DNA of 64,000 nucleotides from Okapia johnstoni (Eukaryota; Chordata; Mammalia; Artiodactyla; Giraffidae): positions 76,614,385-76,678,384 of the forward strand of contig CM044315.1 of the NCBI GenBank assembly GCA_024291935.2, written 5' to 3'. Position numbers and translations under genes: made by a program. Numbering within the stretch: the first letter of the stretch is position 1; every line of letters starts with the position of its first letter. Of the stretch, positions 1 to 10,225 are shown one piece after another. A model generated the notes under the pieces. The model was not told the origin of the DNA, made no database searches, and was given only the letters and a program-made list of their open reading frames with translations.

Positions 1-300
1 GGGATTAGGCTAGGATTTGTGAAGCCTCTTCTCATACAGCATATATTTAAGAATTAAAAACTCTTAATTACCATATAAATGTATAAGCCCAATTGCACAA
101 GTGACATTAGTGCTACAAAGACCCACAAAAAAGGAAAAAGCTCCAAGTCACTCGGGGTTCCTAGATTTACTTGACCACCAATAACCCCACTTAACCCACT
201 CTTCACTCTGCTGGAGTCCTTGTTGACAATCTCAGTAACATCCTATGTCAATCTGGGCCTCTCATTCTAATGAAGTCCAACCTTTGACCCATTTTGAAAG
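1..300. other. AT-rich flank, nothing recognised
   Basis: This stretch is AT-rich with short homopolymers. I see no open frame with family similarity and no repeat family I can name. Confidence 0.4.
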
Positions 301-534
301 GCCTCTTGGCTTGTTGTTTTTGTTGCTTAGTTGTTAAGTAGTATCCAACTCTTTTGCGACCTCATGGACTGTGGCTCCTCTGTCCATGGGATTTCCCAGG
401 CAAGAACACTGGAGTGAGTTGTCATTTCCTTCTCTAGGGGATCCTCCCAACCCACAGATCGAACCTGCATCTCTTGCATTGCAGGCAGAACCACTTTACT
501 GCTGAACCACCTATGAAGCCCCAGCCTCTTGGCT
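301..534 (-). repeat. Bov-tA SINE (minus) with 11-bp target duplication
   Basis: The body runs from about 312 to 522 in reverse orientation: the BovB-like tail first (gttgcttagttgttaag, catggactgtggctcc) and the tRNA-like head last (accacctatgaagccc). It is flanked by the direct repeat GCCTCTTGGCT at 301-311 and 524-534, which marks a retrotransposition event. Confidence 0.85.
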
Positions 535-1119
535 AACCTTCTATTAAGACACTCCTCAAAAATGGTTCTACTCTTAACAACCCTCTCCTCTCACAAGTCC
601 TGGGGACACCACTTGTGGATACTGTCTCAAGGCAGCCTTCATCTATTGATTCTTCCTGGTTGCAGAATATCAACTACTTTGCTTCAAGTGGTTTTTTCGG
701 CTGTAGAGATGGGTTACATTAAGTCATCCATGGTCATTCCCAGGGTTTCCCTCATGTACAAAGGATTACATATCCAGTCTAGGGGCCAGAACTCAGTTTG
801 GATCAGTGTTCAGGGCTAGGGGCTGACCAGTGGCCCAGGACAAGGCACTGATATTTCTGAGGAATAATTATTTCAGAATAGCTTTCTGAACTACTTAAAA
901 CATTCACATGCTTGCTGCCCACACTCCTGTAATAACAGATGAAATATCCTAACAAGGATGGGATCCTCCATTGTCTCTGGATTTCAAGCCTCTTACCTCC
1001 TCTAGTAGGTAAGGACTAGAGGACTCCTCCATGGAGTCCTTCTTGCTCTAGGATCACAAACTCTTTCCTGTCTGCTGGATTCTTCACACTGGCATACAAA
1101 CACAATAGGATCGTGATTT
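535..1119. other. Intergenic, no gene seen
   Basis: Short frames here have no signal, motif or splice context. The sequence looks single-copy or too diverged to classify. Confidence 0.4.
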
Positions 1120-1425
1120 TAAGTCTCTCCACTGATCCCTGTTCTTTCTCCATTCTATTTCTTTCCCATAATAGTCCAAGCAAGAGCTGCCTGAACAGGC
1201 CATGTCCACCTCCTCACTTCCTTCTCTTTCCTCAACCCAAATCTGCTCCCTTTCCTCCAGTTTCACTGCATGCACCTTGGACAGAACCACCACCAACCTC
1301 ACCTCTTGCCTTTACTGGACTCCTGGAAATCTTCACTTGCCACCTCACCAACCTCCACACCAAAGGCTAAATCAGCTTTTAAAAATGTAAATCAGATTGT
1401 GCTGCTTTCTTTAAAGCCCTCCTAT

Positions 1426-1622
1426 GGTTTCTTGGGCTTCCCTGGTGGGAATGCCTGCAATATGGGAGACCTGGGCTCAACCCCTGGGTCAGAAAGATCC
1501 CCTGGTGAAGAGAATGGCAACCCACTCCTGTATTCTTACCTGGAAAATCCCATGGATGGAGCCTGGAGGGCTACAGTCCATAGGGTTGCAGGTGACACAC
1601 TCAGACATGACTGATCAATTCA

Positions 1623-1653
<31 letters not shown>

Positions 1654-1661
1654 GGTTTCTT
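1426..1661 (+). repeat. Bov-tA SINE with (CA)n tail
   Basis: The head (gggcttccctggtggg) starts at 1434, the tRNA-like B-box region and the BovB-derived part follow, and the copy ends in a CA tract at about 1621-1653. The direct repeat GGTTTCTT at 1426-1433 and 1654-1661 brackets the SINE plus the CA tract, so the microsatellite is the element's own tail. Confidence 0.8.
1621..1653. repeat. (CA)n microsatellite
   Basis: A near-perfect CA tract with one TA interruption near its start. It forms the 3' end of the SINE and is likely length-polymorphic. Confidence 0.85.
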
Positions 1662-2079
1662 AGTAAAGCTGGAATTCCAACCCTTACTTCACCTGGCCCC
1701 TCCCATCTCTCTAATATGATCTCTTAGAATTTCCCCTCTCGTGCAGGGAAGCTTTGCTGGGATCTTATGTTTCCTGAACACACTGAAGTGGTCTCTCCCT
1801 CTGGGCTTTGTGCAGGCTGGTCCCTCTGCTGGGAATGCTCTTCCCTCAGCTCCTCTCACAGCAGACTCCTCAGCATCCACCAGACACACTCTCTCCCACT
1901 GGTTTGGGTTACTTCTTTATTGTTTTTCTTCATGAACTAGAAAGTAAGGCCATTGTGGGTAGATCTCTGCCTATCTTGTTCACCAACGTTTTAGCATTGA
2001 TTCGACTCTCAACACATATGTGTCGCATTAATGAATGACCAAATCCTCTTTCCCTCTTTATAGAAGTCGCCATCCTTGC

Positions 2080-2225
2080 CACACTTCAGATGCTGGAGCA
2101 GGTATATGAGTTTGGTTCAGCTTGTGTCAGCCTCTGGGGTCACCCTGCCATGGTTCAAATCTGGCTCTGCCATGGACTGGCTGGGAGATTTTGATCAAGT
2201 TTGGGGCTCTAATTTCCTAATCTGT
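2080..2225 (+). repeat. MIR-like SINE, 5' portion
   Basis: The text 'ggttcaaatctggctctgccatgg' followed by 'taatttcctaatctg' follows the MIR order from core to 'cctcatctg'. The Bov-tA at 2226 cuts it off. Confidence 0.45.
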
Positions 2226-2562
2226 ATTGCTGTGCTTGGTCCCTCAGTCATGTGGGACTCTTTGCAACCTCATGGACACCTTTGTAGCCCTCCAGGTATC
2301 TCTGTCCACGAGGAATTCTCCAGGCAAGAATACTGGTGTGATTACCATGCCCTCTTCCAGGGGATCTTTGCAACCCAGGGATCAAACCTAGATCTCCTGC
2401 ATTGCAGGTGGATTCTTTACTGTTTGAGCCACCAGGAAAGCCCAAGAATACTGGAATGGGTGGCCTATCCCTTCTCCAGGGGATCTTCCTGATCCAGGAA
2501 TCAAACCAGAGTCTCCTGCATTATAGGCAGATTCTTTACCAGCTGAGCAACCAGGGAAGCCC
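2226..2562 (-). repeat. Bov-tA SINE (minus) with duplicated head
   Basis: Read in reverse orientation, a full BovB-like tail and tRNA-like head (ending ccaccaggaaagccc near 2443) are followed by a second partial copy of the head half, ending gagcaaccagggaagccc at 2562. The element is therefore head-head-tail, about 337 bp against the usual 200-210 bp. No clear target duplication was found. Confidence 0.75.
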
Positions 2563-2723
2563 TAGGTATCCAGAATAATCAAATGCAGAGAGACAGAGTA
2601 GAATGACAGCCGACAAAGCCTGGGGGGAGGGAAGAACGGAGTTGCTGTCTGATGGATACAGAGTTTCTGTTTTGCCAAGATGAAAAGAGTTCTGGAGACT
2701 GGTTGCACAATGCTATGAATATA

Positions 2724-2933
2724 CAGTTGGCCACTGAATGATGAGGATTTGAACTGCTCAGATCCATCTATATGCAGGATTTTTTCCATAGTAAATACTG
2801 CAATACCACATGATCTTCGGTTGGCTGGATCCTTGAATGTGGAGCCATGGATATAGGACCAATATTATACTCAGATTTTCAACTGCATAGGGGGTTGGCA
2901 CCCCTAACCTCCACGTTGTTTAGGGGTCATCTG
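2724..2933. mobile_element. Tigger/MER44-like DNA transposon remnant (non-autonomous)
   Basis: The 210-bp unit begins CAGTTGGCC and ends GGGTCATCTG. These are imperfect inverted termini flanked by TA on both sides, as expected for pogo/Tigger insertions. The interior (gaactgctcagatccatctat, ggttggctggatccttgaatg) matches a common mammalian miniature element. The exact family name is from memory and tentative. Confidence 0.6.
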
Positions 2934-3160
2934 TACTTACTGCTATAGAACCATGTACTTAAAGATAGTAAATTTTATGTTATATGTATTTAAGCACAAC
3001 AAAAAATGCAATCGTGATCAAACCAGCAATATACACTCAGGAGCTAATGTCTGAGTTACACTGTTTGAATCATCAGGGTTCAGACAATCAGCATTTCTCA
3101 AACTGTTGTGGTTCAGCCTTTGCCAGGAATTATTAATTGAAATATTTAGATGTCATTTTT

Positions 3161-3352
3161 TGTTGTTGTTTAGTTGCTTAGTCATGTCCAACTCTTTGTA
3201 ACCCCCTACAGACTATAGCCTACCAGGCTCCTCTATCCATGGGATTTCCCAGGCAAGAATATTAGAGCAGGTTGCCATTTCCTTCTCCAGGGAATCTTTC
3301 CAACCCAGTGATTGACAGGTGGATTCTTAACCATTGAGCCACCTGGGAAGAC
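3161..3352 (-). repeat. Bov-tA SINE (minus)
   Basis: It begins ttgttgttgtttagttgcttagtc (reverse of the SINE 3' end) and ends gagccacctgggaag (reverse of the head). About ten bases of the head-proximal part are missing near 3312. It sits beside or within a MER5-like remnant. Confidence 0.8.
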
Positions 3353-3475
3353 CATCCTGTGCATTGTAGGATGTTTAACAGCATCCCAGGCTCTGCCTAC
3401 TATATGCCAGTGGCACCTTCCCAATTATGATAACCAAAAATATCTTCAGATATTGCCAAATGTTCCTCTAGGGGC
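3353..3475 (-). mobile_element. MER5-like hAT-Charlie remnant
   Basis: The run from 'catcctgtgcattgtagg' through 'aaccaaaaatatcttcagat' to 'attgccaaatgttcctc' follows the reverse strand of the MER5-type consensus. No coding capacity is present. Confidence 0.5.
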
Positions 3476-3514
3476 AAGAAGGGTCAAACCATTTGCAATA
3501 AGGCCTATACTTTT

Positions 3515-3665
3515 ACACCTATTGACAGATATGAAACTGGAAGTTCGCAGAGTTTAAATAAATTACCCAAGGTCTTAGTGCTGCAACATGGGGAGCAAGG
3601 ATTCAAACCTCCACTTCTTGGTCCAACAGCACATGCTCTTTCTTCCAGCTCACTGCACTAGAGGC
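3515..3665 (-). repeat. MIR SINE (minus)
   Basis: The pattern 'gacagatatgaaactgg', then 'acccaaggtcttag', then 'aaggattcaaacctccact' is the reverse of the MIR core and tRNA-related part. Confidence 0.5.
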
Positions 3666-4129
3666 TTGAGCCCCGCTTCCCTCACCCCAGTCGGCTCACA
3701 CACTCACAGATCCGTGCTAATTACACAGCTATGTAAAACGTTATATGTGGTTTGTTATTTTATATTCAGGAACATGGTCCACAGCCTTCATTACATAAAG
3801 CAGCTGTGTGTATACTTGGGGTCTAAGTGCTATTTAGTGGTCAGCTCGATGGGGTATTTTGTTTCAAGCATCACATTTCTTTTTTCCCTTTCCATACTTC
3901 TACTAATGCCTAAATAGAGGACTAGAGCCTCAGATGGCTCGGGCTAAAGTGAAAGGCAAAAGTTTCCTAAATGACAAATGTCCCACTGTCCTAATGAAAT
4001 CAGGAGAGACAGCCCAGGATGTGCCACATGTGGTGTGACTGTGTCCCCCAGTGAAAGTGTGTGTGTGTGCACAAGATGCACCCAGTCTGGCTCAAACACC
4101 TTTCGCTACCTTCTCACTGGTGTCTTAAA

Positions 4130-4285
4130 GGAAGCAAGTGGTTCATCAGAAAGAACCAGGCAGTCTAGAACTTCAAATTATCAGCTGTGTTACTTGAATA
4201 TGTCATACATCCCCTCTGAGACTCAGCTTCCTCGTCTTTAAAATGGGGGTAAAAATACCTGTCCCACAGTGTTGCTGAGATCCTT
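4130..4285 (+). repeat. MIR SINE (plus)
   Basis: 'cagctgtgttacttgaatatgtc' is followed by 'gactcagcttcctcgtctt', 'aaaatgggggtaaaaatacct' and 'cccacagtgttgctgagat', the standard MIR 3' order. Confidence 0.6.
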
Positions 4286-4289
4286 TAGA

Positions 4290-4480
4290 TCAGTGGTTCC
4301 CAACTTTTTTGGCACCAGGGACCAGTTTCGTGGAAGACAATTTTTCCATGGACCTGGATCAGAGGGATGGTTTTGAGATGATTCAAGCACACTACATCTA
4401 TTGTGCACTTTCCTTCTATTATTATTACATCAGCTCCACCTCAGATTATCAGACCCCGGAGGCTAGGGTCCCCTGCTTTA
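4290..4480 (+). mobile_element. hAT-like DNA transposon remnant
   Basis: The start 'cagtggttcccaactttttt', then 'ggcaccagggaccagtttcg' and 'ggaagacaatttttccatgg', is a common mammalian DNA transposon end. It lies directly after the MIR. The family was not assigned. Confidence 0.45.
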
Positions 4481-4559
4481 GATAAAGAGTCTGGCACAGA
4501 ACTGGTCTACGATAATCCCCAGCTCTCACTCCTCCTTCACTTGCAGAGACCTGGTCCAT

Positions 4560-4960
4560 ATCACCCCACCCCCACGACAACCCATTCTCATTATCACCCT
4601 TCTTCTTCAGCCAGAATGTCCTAGGCCCTGACCCTCCTCTGCCTCTTCACTTTCATCATTCCCCCTTAACTGGGTTGCAAACAAGGCTCTTTCCACCTAT
4701 TTAAATCCCACTTTCCTCTACAGCCGAATACAAATCCCATGCCTCCTGGTTTAATGCTCCTGACCTTCCAGTTCTCACTAGCTTTTCCTGAACTTTTACG
4801 ATTACTACATGATTCATCTGGCACTGAAATGCATTTTAACTAGTCACTTGAATAATTTTTGGGTTATTCAACAATTGCAAGTAGCCAGAGGTCAGGACTG
4901 TATTCCTTCATGCCTGCAGACATGGGGACCCATAACTATTTGTGAGTTAACAGAGTCAGT
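4560..4960 (+). repeat. Possible L2-type fragment
   Basis: A pyrimidine-rich stretch with phrases such as 'ctttccacctatttaaatccc' and 'cctgaccttccagttctcac' resembles diverged L2 3' sequence. This is weak evidence. Confidence 0.25.
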
Positions 4961-5129
4961 GCAGATCATTTTTATTCCATCACTGACAGCTGCACACACA
5001 GGGCTGTGAATGCATCTCTTCAGGAACCTGACATGTTCGCTACCATCAGTTAGCACAATTTATGGAGAATAACCCCAGACGATTATATCCTCTGAAGGGC
5101 AAGATGAATGGCTTTCCAAGGTCACACAT

Positions 5130-5640
5130 GGCCCTTCCTGGAGCAGTCTTATTTCTGATCCTCCCCAATGGTTCTCAAGTTCTAGTTTATGGCATTCCCA
5201 GTAAGCCAAACACTTATACCTCCCTGCCTTTGCACACACTGTTCCCACTGTCTGAAATGACCTTCCATTCCTCACATCCCCTGTCCAAATACTGCTCATC
5301 CTTAGAGATCAACTCAAACATCAGCAACTCAGTAAGACCTTTGCTGGCCTCCTCTCTCCTAAGCCTGACTTTCTTTTCTCCTAAGATTGCTGTTCTCCCT
5401 CAGCCCTCATCTGTTTCCCAAAGTGCTATTTGTGGGTACCTCTGTCTCTCTCCCTGGGTGGCAAGCTCCCTGAGGACAGAACTCTGGGCTGATTCCTCTG
5501 TATCCTGCTCCCACACTGGGCCAGATCTAGTAGAACTTTCTGTTTTTAACAAACACCATCTAATCTGCCAAGTCTGCTCCTCAGTTGCACTTCTGTGGTA
5601 TATATTTCCCTGCTCCTGGGCGAGAATGAGTACCCTTTAG
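5130..5640 (+). repeat. L2-type LINE fragment
   Basis: 'cctttgcacacactgttccc', 'actgtctgaaatgaccttcc', 'gagatcaactcaaacatcagc' and 'ggcaagctccctgaggac' appear in the order of the L2 3' region. An open frame of 192 codons across it is incidental. Confidence 0.6.
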
Positions 5641-5799
5641 GAATCATCTCAGCCTCTGCCTTTTTTTCTGGTTCTTTCTACCACTCTAGTGTATTAAGCA
5701 CTACTGATCCCTGCATGGTCCCAGAACCCTCTTCCCATCTTTCCCATCCCCCAAGGACATCATGACCTTCAACCTTCAAAGATTAACTTCCAACCCACT

Positions 5800-5970
5800 A
5801 AGACTAGGGTAAGGGCACTTTCCTGGTGGTCCAGGGGCTAAGACTCCGTGCTCCCAGTGTCTGAGGCCTGGGTTCTACCCCTGATCGGGGAACTAGATCC
5901 CACACACTGCACATGCTGCAACTAAGACTTGGTTCACCCAAATAAATATTTTTTTTAAAAGACTGGGGAA
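5800..5970 (+). repeat. CHR-2-type SINE (short copy)
   Basis: The element at about 5813-5958 runs 'cactttcctggtggtccagg', 'ctgatcggggaactagatcc', 'cacactgcacatgctgc', 'aataaatatttt'. This is the cetartiodactyl tRNA-derived SINE pattern. A diverged direct repeat AAGACTAGGG / AAGACTGGGG lies at about 5800 and 5959. Confidence 0.7.
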
Positions 5971-6734
5971 GATAGAGCTTGGGGGTGGGTAGGAGTAGGG
6001 CATATCTGAGATAGAGCTGGAGCTGGGAGTCAGACCATGCCAGGTCCACTGGAAAATACCAATGTGGCCCATGACCAAGACTATGGCTGGACGAGAGGGC
6101 AGCCTTCTGGCTCAGAGCAAAGCTTCTCCTTTGGTCCAGCCCAGCAGGGGAGCCCCTCACCTCCCTGCCTGAGAGACGCCTTTCGACAGGCCCGGGGCTC
6201 CTGGATCTGTTCAAGAGTCAGACTTTGTTGGTTTAGTTCTGCTACAGGGCTTCTGTTTCGGCCTCGGCTGTTATAGCCTTCAGATTCCTGGTACCCACCT
6301 GATTGAACAACTCAATCAAAATGCAATCAAAGGAAAGTGGGCCGGATATGACCAGGGAGAGAAGGCAGGCATCTGAGTCCGCTGCCTGCCTCCTGAGCCC
6401 TGTTCCCCTTTCCATCCTGCCTCCAGGTCCCTGGGCAGGCAGTGGCCATGGACCTCTGGACTCAAGTGTTGGGCACGGAAGACCCTTAAAGGTCTCTGAC
6501 CCCTGAGCTGTTCATCTTGATGACAGGGCAACTGAGGTCTAGACAGGACAGCTCAACCACCAGAAGTCACTCAGGGAGAGGTTAGCAGAAGCCTGTGGAA
6601 TCTCTAGGACTTTAAGATAGCTCATCCGGGGCTGCTCAGCATATACCAGGTGGGAGAAAAACTTGTTTGAAAACACAGAAACCCCTATTCTTTGGGGCCA
6701 CCCTCTCCTGGGTCTCAAACTAGTTTGTTCTTCT
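5971..6734. other. Intergenic, probably single-copy
   Basis: No gene is supported. A weak MIR-like string (ggcaactgaggtctag, agaagtcactcaggg) lies near 6525-6585. An ATCAAAGG TCF/LEF-type octamer occurs near 6326. Confidence 0.4.
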
Positions 6735-7330
6735 TTGGGAGTAACAAGTTTATGGAAATTAAACTCACATACCATACAATTCACCCATTTAAACTATACA
6801 ATATACTGGGTTTTTTAGTATATTCACAGAGTTGTGCAACCATCACAACAATCAATTTTAGAATAGTTTCATTATTTTCCAAAGAAATACAGTTCCCTTT
6901 AACCACGGTCCTTCCTCCCCACCGACCCCCATCTCTGCATTCCTCCTTGGCTGAAGCAACCACCAATTGACTCTCTGCCTCTAAATATGTGCCTATTCTG
7001 GACATTTCATATAAGTGGAATCATATTATACATGCCTTTTTGTGACTGGCTTCTTTTATTTAGCATAATCTTTTCAAGATTGAGCCATACTGTAGCATGT
7101 ATCAGCACTTCATTCTTTTTTAAGGCCAAATAGTATTCCATTGTATGATGCTACCACATTTGATACAGCCACTCATCAGTTGATGGACATTTGGGTTCGT
7201 TCTCCCTTTTAGCTATTTTGAATAGTACTACTATCAACGTTTGTGTACAAGTTTTTGTGAGAACAGATGCTTTCAGTTTTCTTGGCTATGTACCTAGGAA
7301 TGGAAAAACTTGTTTGTTCTTGCATCTCAG
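6735..7330 (-). mobile_element. L1 LINE 3' fragment (minus)
   Basis: 'attaaactcacataccatac', 'acatttcatataagtggaatc', 'aaatagtattccattgtatg', 'cagttgatggacatttggg' and 'tgtgtacaagtttttgtgag' are in the order of the reverse strand of a mammalian L1 3' region. No intact reading frame. Confidence 0.8.
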
Positions 7331-7394
7331 TAATAGTATCAGTAACCATACATACCGGTGAGGATGCTAAAGTGTTATTGTACACACTGACTCA

Positions 7395-7505
7395 GAAAAA
7401 TAGTGAGGGCAAGACATGGGGTGAAGCAAGAGAGGCACAGAGAAGTGAATTGTTTTGACCTGGTCACACAGCTATAGAAAAGGACCGTGGAGGAGGAAGT
7501 CATAA
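7395..7505 (-). repeat. MIR SINE fragment (minus)
   Basis: 'ggcacagagaagtgaattg' and 'acctggtcacacagctatag' match the reverse MIR core. Confidence 0.5.
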
Positions 7506-8329
7506 ACTGGCACTCATGATAATTAGCCAATGAAACATTTATAATTTTAGGAAAAAAGCCCTGGAACATTTTAAAACTCCTACACATAGTCATGTGCACC
7601 ATCACTTTAACTATATGGATTCCTTTTTAATTTCATCAGGTCCTTTGTTACCTACGACCTGCCTTGTGTTCTAGGCCCCTGTGAAGACCATCACACACAC
7701 TCTCAGTGGAATTAAATCCTCCTCCCACTCCCCAGGCTTTTCACCTCATCCTCGCCATGGGGAGTGCTGACTTTGCAGGGAGTTTTGGAGCCTTGAGGAG
7801 TGGAGGCTCTTTAAAGGACTTCTCTTTTGTCGCAGCTTCAGTTCTCAGAGCTGTGTGTGTGGGAAGCACGGAGCCACACTGTTCTCTCACACCATCCGGG
7901 CCCTTTGGCCCGATCTGCATCTGTCACCAGATGTGTGCATAGCAAAGAGTCGAGGCGGCTTTGACACCCAGCAGGTGGAACCAGATGAAACTGCCCACAC
8001 TCATTATTTCTGACCTTCAGAAATGATGCTCTCAGGTGAGTCAGCCTGGAAGTCTCTGGTAGCCCCTCCTTACCTTCTCGGTTCCCCACCAAAGATCCAA
8101 GTCCTGAGCTCCAGAAACTTTACAGCTCTTGCAGCCCAGTGGGTCTTTCCTGCTCAGCTTCTAGAGTGGCCGTTCTCCATCTGCACTCACTGCTGCCTGA
8201 AGCAGTGGGAGGCATGGGAGAGCCAGGAGGTTGGGGCCCTCTCCACTCACTGCCCATCTACCCAATGGTCTGTCTACCTTCAGCTTGACCCCTCCACTCC
8301 AGACCTCCTAAAAGCATAGATCAGCGCCA
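7506..8329. other. Upstream flank, single-copy by eye
   Basis: No recognised repeat or coding exon. The frames here are short and lack splice context. Confidence 0.35.
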
Positions 8330-8740
8330 GCCACCCTCTACTTCAAGTCTTGCAGTGATTCCCCATCACTTAGTACACACCAAGTACAACACCTGGCCAA
8401 AGGACACAACTTAAATTCTTACCTCTGGGTTTTTGCTCCAGCCATGCCTAACTGCTAGCAGTCCCCTGTAGGTACCCGCACTCTCCCACCTGCTCCTTTA
8501 CTCAGCTTGGCACCTGCTCCTTTACTCAGCTACCCCCGACTTATACTTCAAGACCACTCCCAGGAGTCTTCCCTGAGCCCCAGGGCTGTATAAGGAAACC
8601 TTTCTCTCTGTTCCCATTTCTCTGTGCTTCTGTCTCTCCTGGCACTTGCCGTCCATATTTTAATTACCTGTTTGCATGTTTGTCCCCATCTACCCTCCTC
8701 CACAGGCTGAGAGCTCTGACAACTTCACCTCATTCTTCCT
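8330..8740 (+). repeat. L2-type LINE fragment with 24-bp internal duplication
   Basis: 'ttgcagtgattccccatcac', 'aggagtcttccctgagcccc' and 'ttaattacctgtttgcatg' follow L2 order. A 24-bp unit (cacctgctcctttactcagc...) occurs twice head-to-tail at 8487-8534. Confidence 0.55.
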
Positions 8741-9289
8741 CCAGTCTCTATCCTCAGGCTAGAAAGAGTCAGTGAACTTTTCTTAACACAAGTAAGCAGT
8801 GGTGCCCATGACTCAGTTTCCCTCTTGGCTAGAAACCATCCAGAGGCTTGGGTCTTGCCTCTTGGCCTTCTCTTAAGTTTCATTTGCCTCTCCAGAACTG
8901 AAGGAGGCTGGTTTTAAGGGCTCTTTCAACTCTTAAGGTCTAAGGAACTGGGGCATTGATCCTCACCCTTGCAGGCCCCCTCACCAGGATCCTATGTGGT
9001 ACAAAGATATAGATGGAGAAAACTGTTTAAATGGTTTTAAGTATGAAGAAATTTTGAGGAAGATCATTGTTGTTTTGTTTTAATGCAGCTAGTGTCTGCA
9101 GAACACCTACTAACCACGTGCCAGCATTGGGAACAGAGGTTTGATACAAAGTTGTAGATATCAGCTTCCGGGGATTTCCTTTGAGTGCTGCCTTCCAGCC
9201 AGTCTGGGAGCCCCGACCCACTCCCGTCCCTCTCCTCTCGCTGTTCACGGCTCCAGCACTTGTCTGGTCCATCTCCCCATATTTGCCTC
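8741..9289. other. Proximal upstream flank of TRABD2B
   Basis: Low-CpG sequence just before the CpG island. A short MIR-like string (gaacacctactaaccacgtgccagc) lies at about 9100-9125. No exon is seen. Confidence 0.4.
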
Positions 9290-9350
9290 TGCCCGGGCCA
9301 GTGGAGTCCAGAGCGGAGCGGACTGAAGTTGGCCCTTCGGATCTCGGCCC

Positions 9351-9369
9351 TGGCGCCCTCTGGCGGCCG
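9351..9369 (-). promoter_or_regulatory. CTCF-like site at CpG island edge
   Basis: The 19 bases TGGCGCCCTCTGGCGGCCG fit the reverse complement of the CTCF core (CCASYAGRKGGCGCTA type) at nearly every strong position. It lies about 1 kb before the coding start. Occupancy is inferred. Confidence 0.5.
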
Positions 9370-9654
9370 CGCGCGGAAGCTCCGGCCCAGAGGGAAGCTG
9401 GCGAAGGGAGGAGGGAGGGAGATCGAGGAGGAGGCGCGGGCAGGGGAGGAGAGGAAAAAGTTGCGCTGGGAAGTTTGGAAAGTTGGGAAGTGGCTGCTGC
9501 GGGCTTCGCCTCCCTCCGCGCGTGTGTATGAGGGAGCGAGCGAGGGAACCGGAGAGGAGCGAGCGAGCGCCTGCCATGCCCATCAGACCCCGCCTCGCCG
9601 CGCCCGGGCGCAGAGCTCGCCCGGACTCCCTGCGGCCCGGCCCGGACCGGCGCG

Positions 9655-9730
9655 GCCCCGGCCCCCCGCCCCCCCGCGCCGGGTCCTCCCCTCCCCCCGC
9701 CCCCGGCGGCCCCAGCCCCCCGCCCGGCCC
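9655..9730 (-). other. G-quadruplex-prone tract on minus strand
   Basis: Closely spaced C runs of 4 to 7 bases on the + strand give matching G runs on the minus strand with 1-3 base loops, enough for several overlapping quadruplex candidates in the promoter / 5' UTR region. Confidence 0.5.
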
Positions 9731-9786
9731 GGCTCCGCGCCGCTCTCCCGCCCTCCTCTCTCCCTCCCTCCCGGCCGCGGAGCAGC

Positions 9787-9834
9787 ATGGCGGAGCCCGG
9801 GCAGCGGCCGCGCGGCCGCCCGCCGCCCCTCTGA
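9787..9834 (+). promoter_or_regulatory. Candidate short uORF (15 codons)
   Basis: ATG at 9,787 in good context (A at -3 is absent but AGC precedes and G is at +4) opens 15 codons (MAEPGQRPRGRPPPL) ending in TGA at 9,832-9,834. It lies 522 bases before the main ATG, so reinitiation would be possible if it is in the mRNA. Confidence 0.35.
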
Positions 9835-10132
9835 GCCCGGCTCGGGGGCCACCGGGCGCCCCAGACCCGACCCCCGCCCCCGCCGCGCCCGCCGCCGCAC
9901 TTGTCCCGCCGCGCGCCCCCTGGAGCGCCGCGCACCCCTGGGACCCTTGCGCGCCCCGGGTCCCCAGCATAACCCCGGGTCCTCGCGCGCCCGCCGTCCC
10001 GGTACTGCTCCGGGAGCACCGCGCACCCCTGGACCGCGACGCAGCTCCGGGAACTCCGCGCGTCCCGGGACCCCGGCGCGCTCTCACAGCCCGGGGGCTC
10101 GCCCAAGCGGGCTGCGCGCCCCGGTGAGGGGG

Positions 10133-10225
10133 CCCCGCCCCAGAGGATCCCCCTCTTACCGCAGACGGAGCCCCGCCCCAAAGGGACCCCCGGGTCCGGC
10201 AGGGACATCCAGCCAGCCACGCCCC
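10133..10225 (+). promoter_or_regulatory. Cluster of GC boxes
   Basis: CCCCGCCCC occurs at 10,133-10,141 and 10,171-10,179, and CCACGCCCC at 10,217-10,225. Each sits in a similar context (GCCCCxxAGGG-type), so the array looks like a diverged repeat of about 40 bp. SP/KLF binding is the expected role. Confidence 0.45.

Larger units (their letters stand above)
1120..2037 (+). repeat. Ancient L2-type LINE fragment split by a SINE
   Basis: Phrases typical of L2 3' regions occur in order: a tccccctttc/ctgccttt-rich start, 'aaatcagattgtgctgc' before the SINE, and 'gctgggaatgctcttccctcagctcc' style sequence after it near 1830. The Bov-tA at 1434-1653 interrupts it. The assignment rests on remembered consensus. 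Confidence 0.5.
9528..10127 (+). other. Upstream ATG with long open frame in 5' UTR region
   Basis: ATG at 9,528 (and a second in the same frame at 9,576) opens 199 codons ending at TGA 10,125-10,127, 228 bases before the TRABD2B ATG and in the same phase. The product would be an Arg/Pro-rich low-complexity chain with no domain. It matters only if transcription starts upstream of it. More likely it is a by-product of GC bias. Confidence 0.3.

Noticed and set aside
5062..5640. A 192-codon frame resembling a small secreted protein
   Set aside because: The DNA follows L2 LINE 3' sequence; the frame is incidental.
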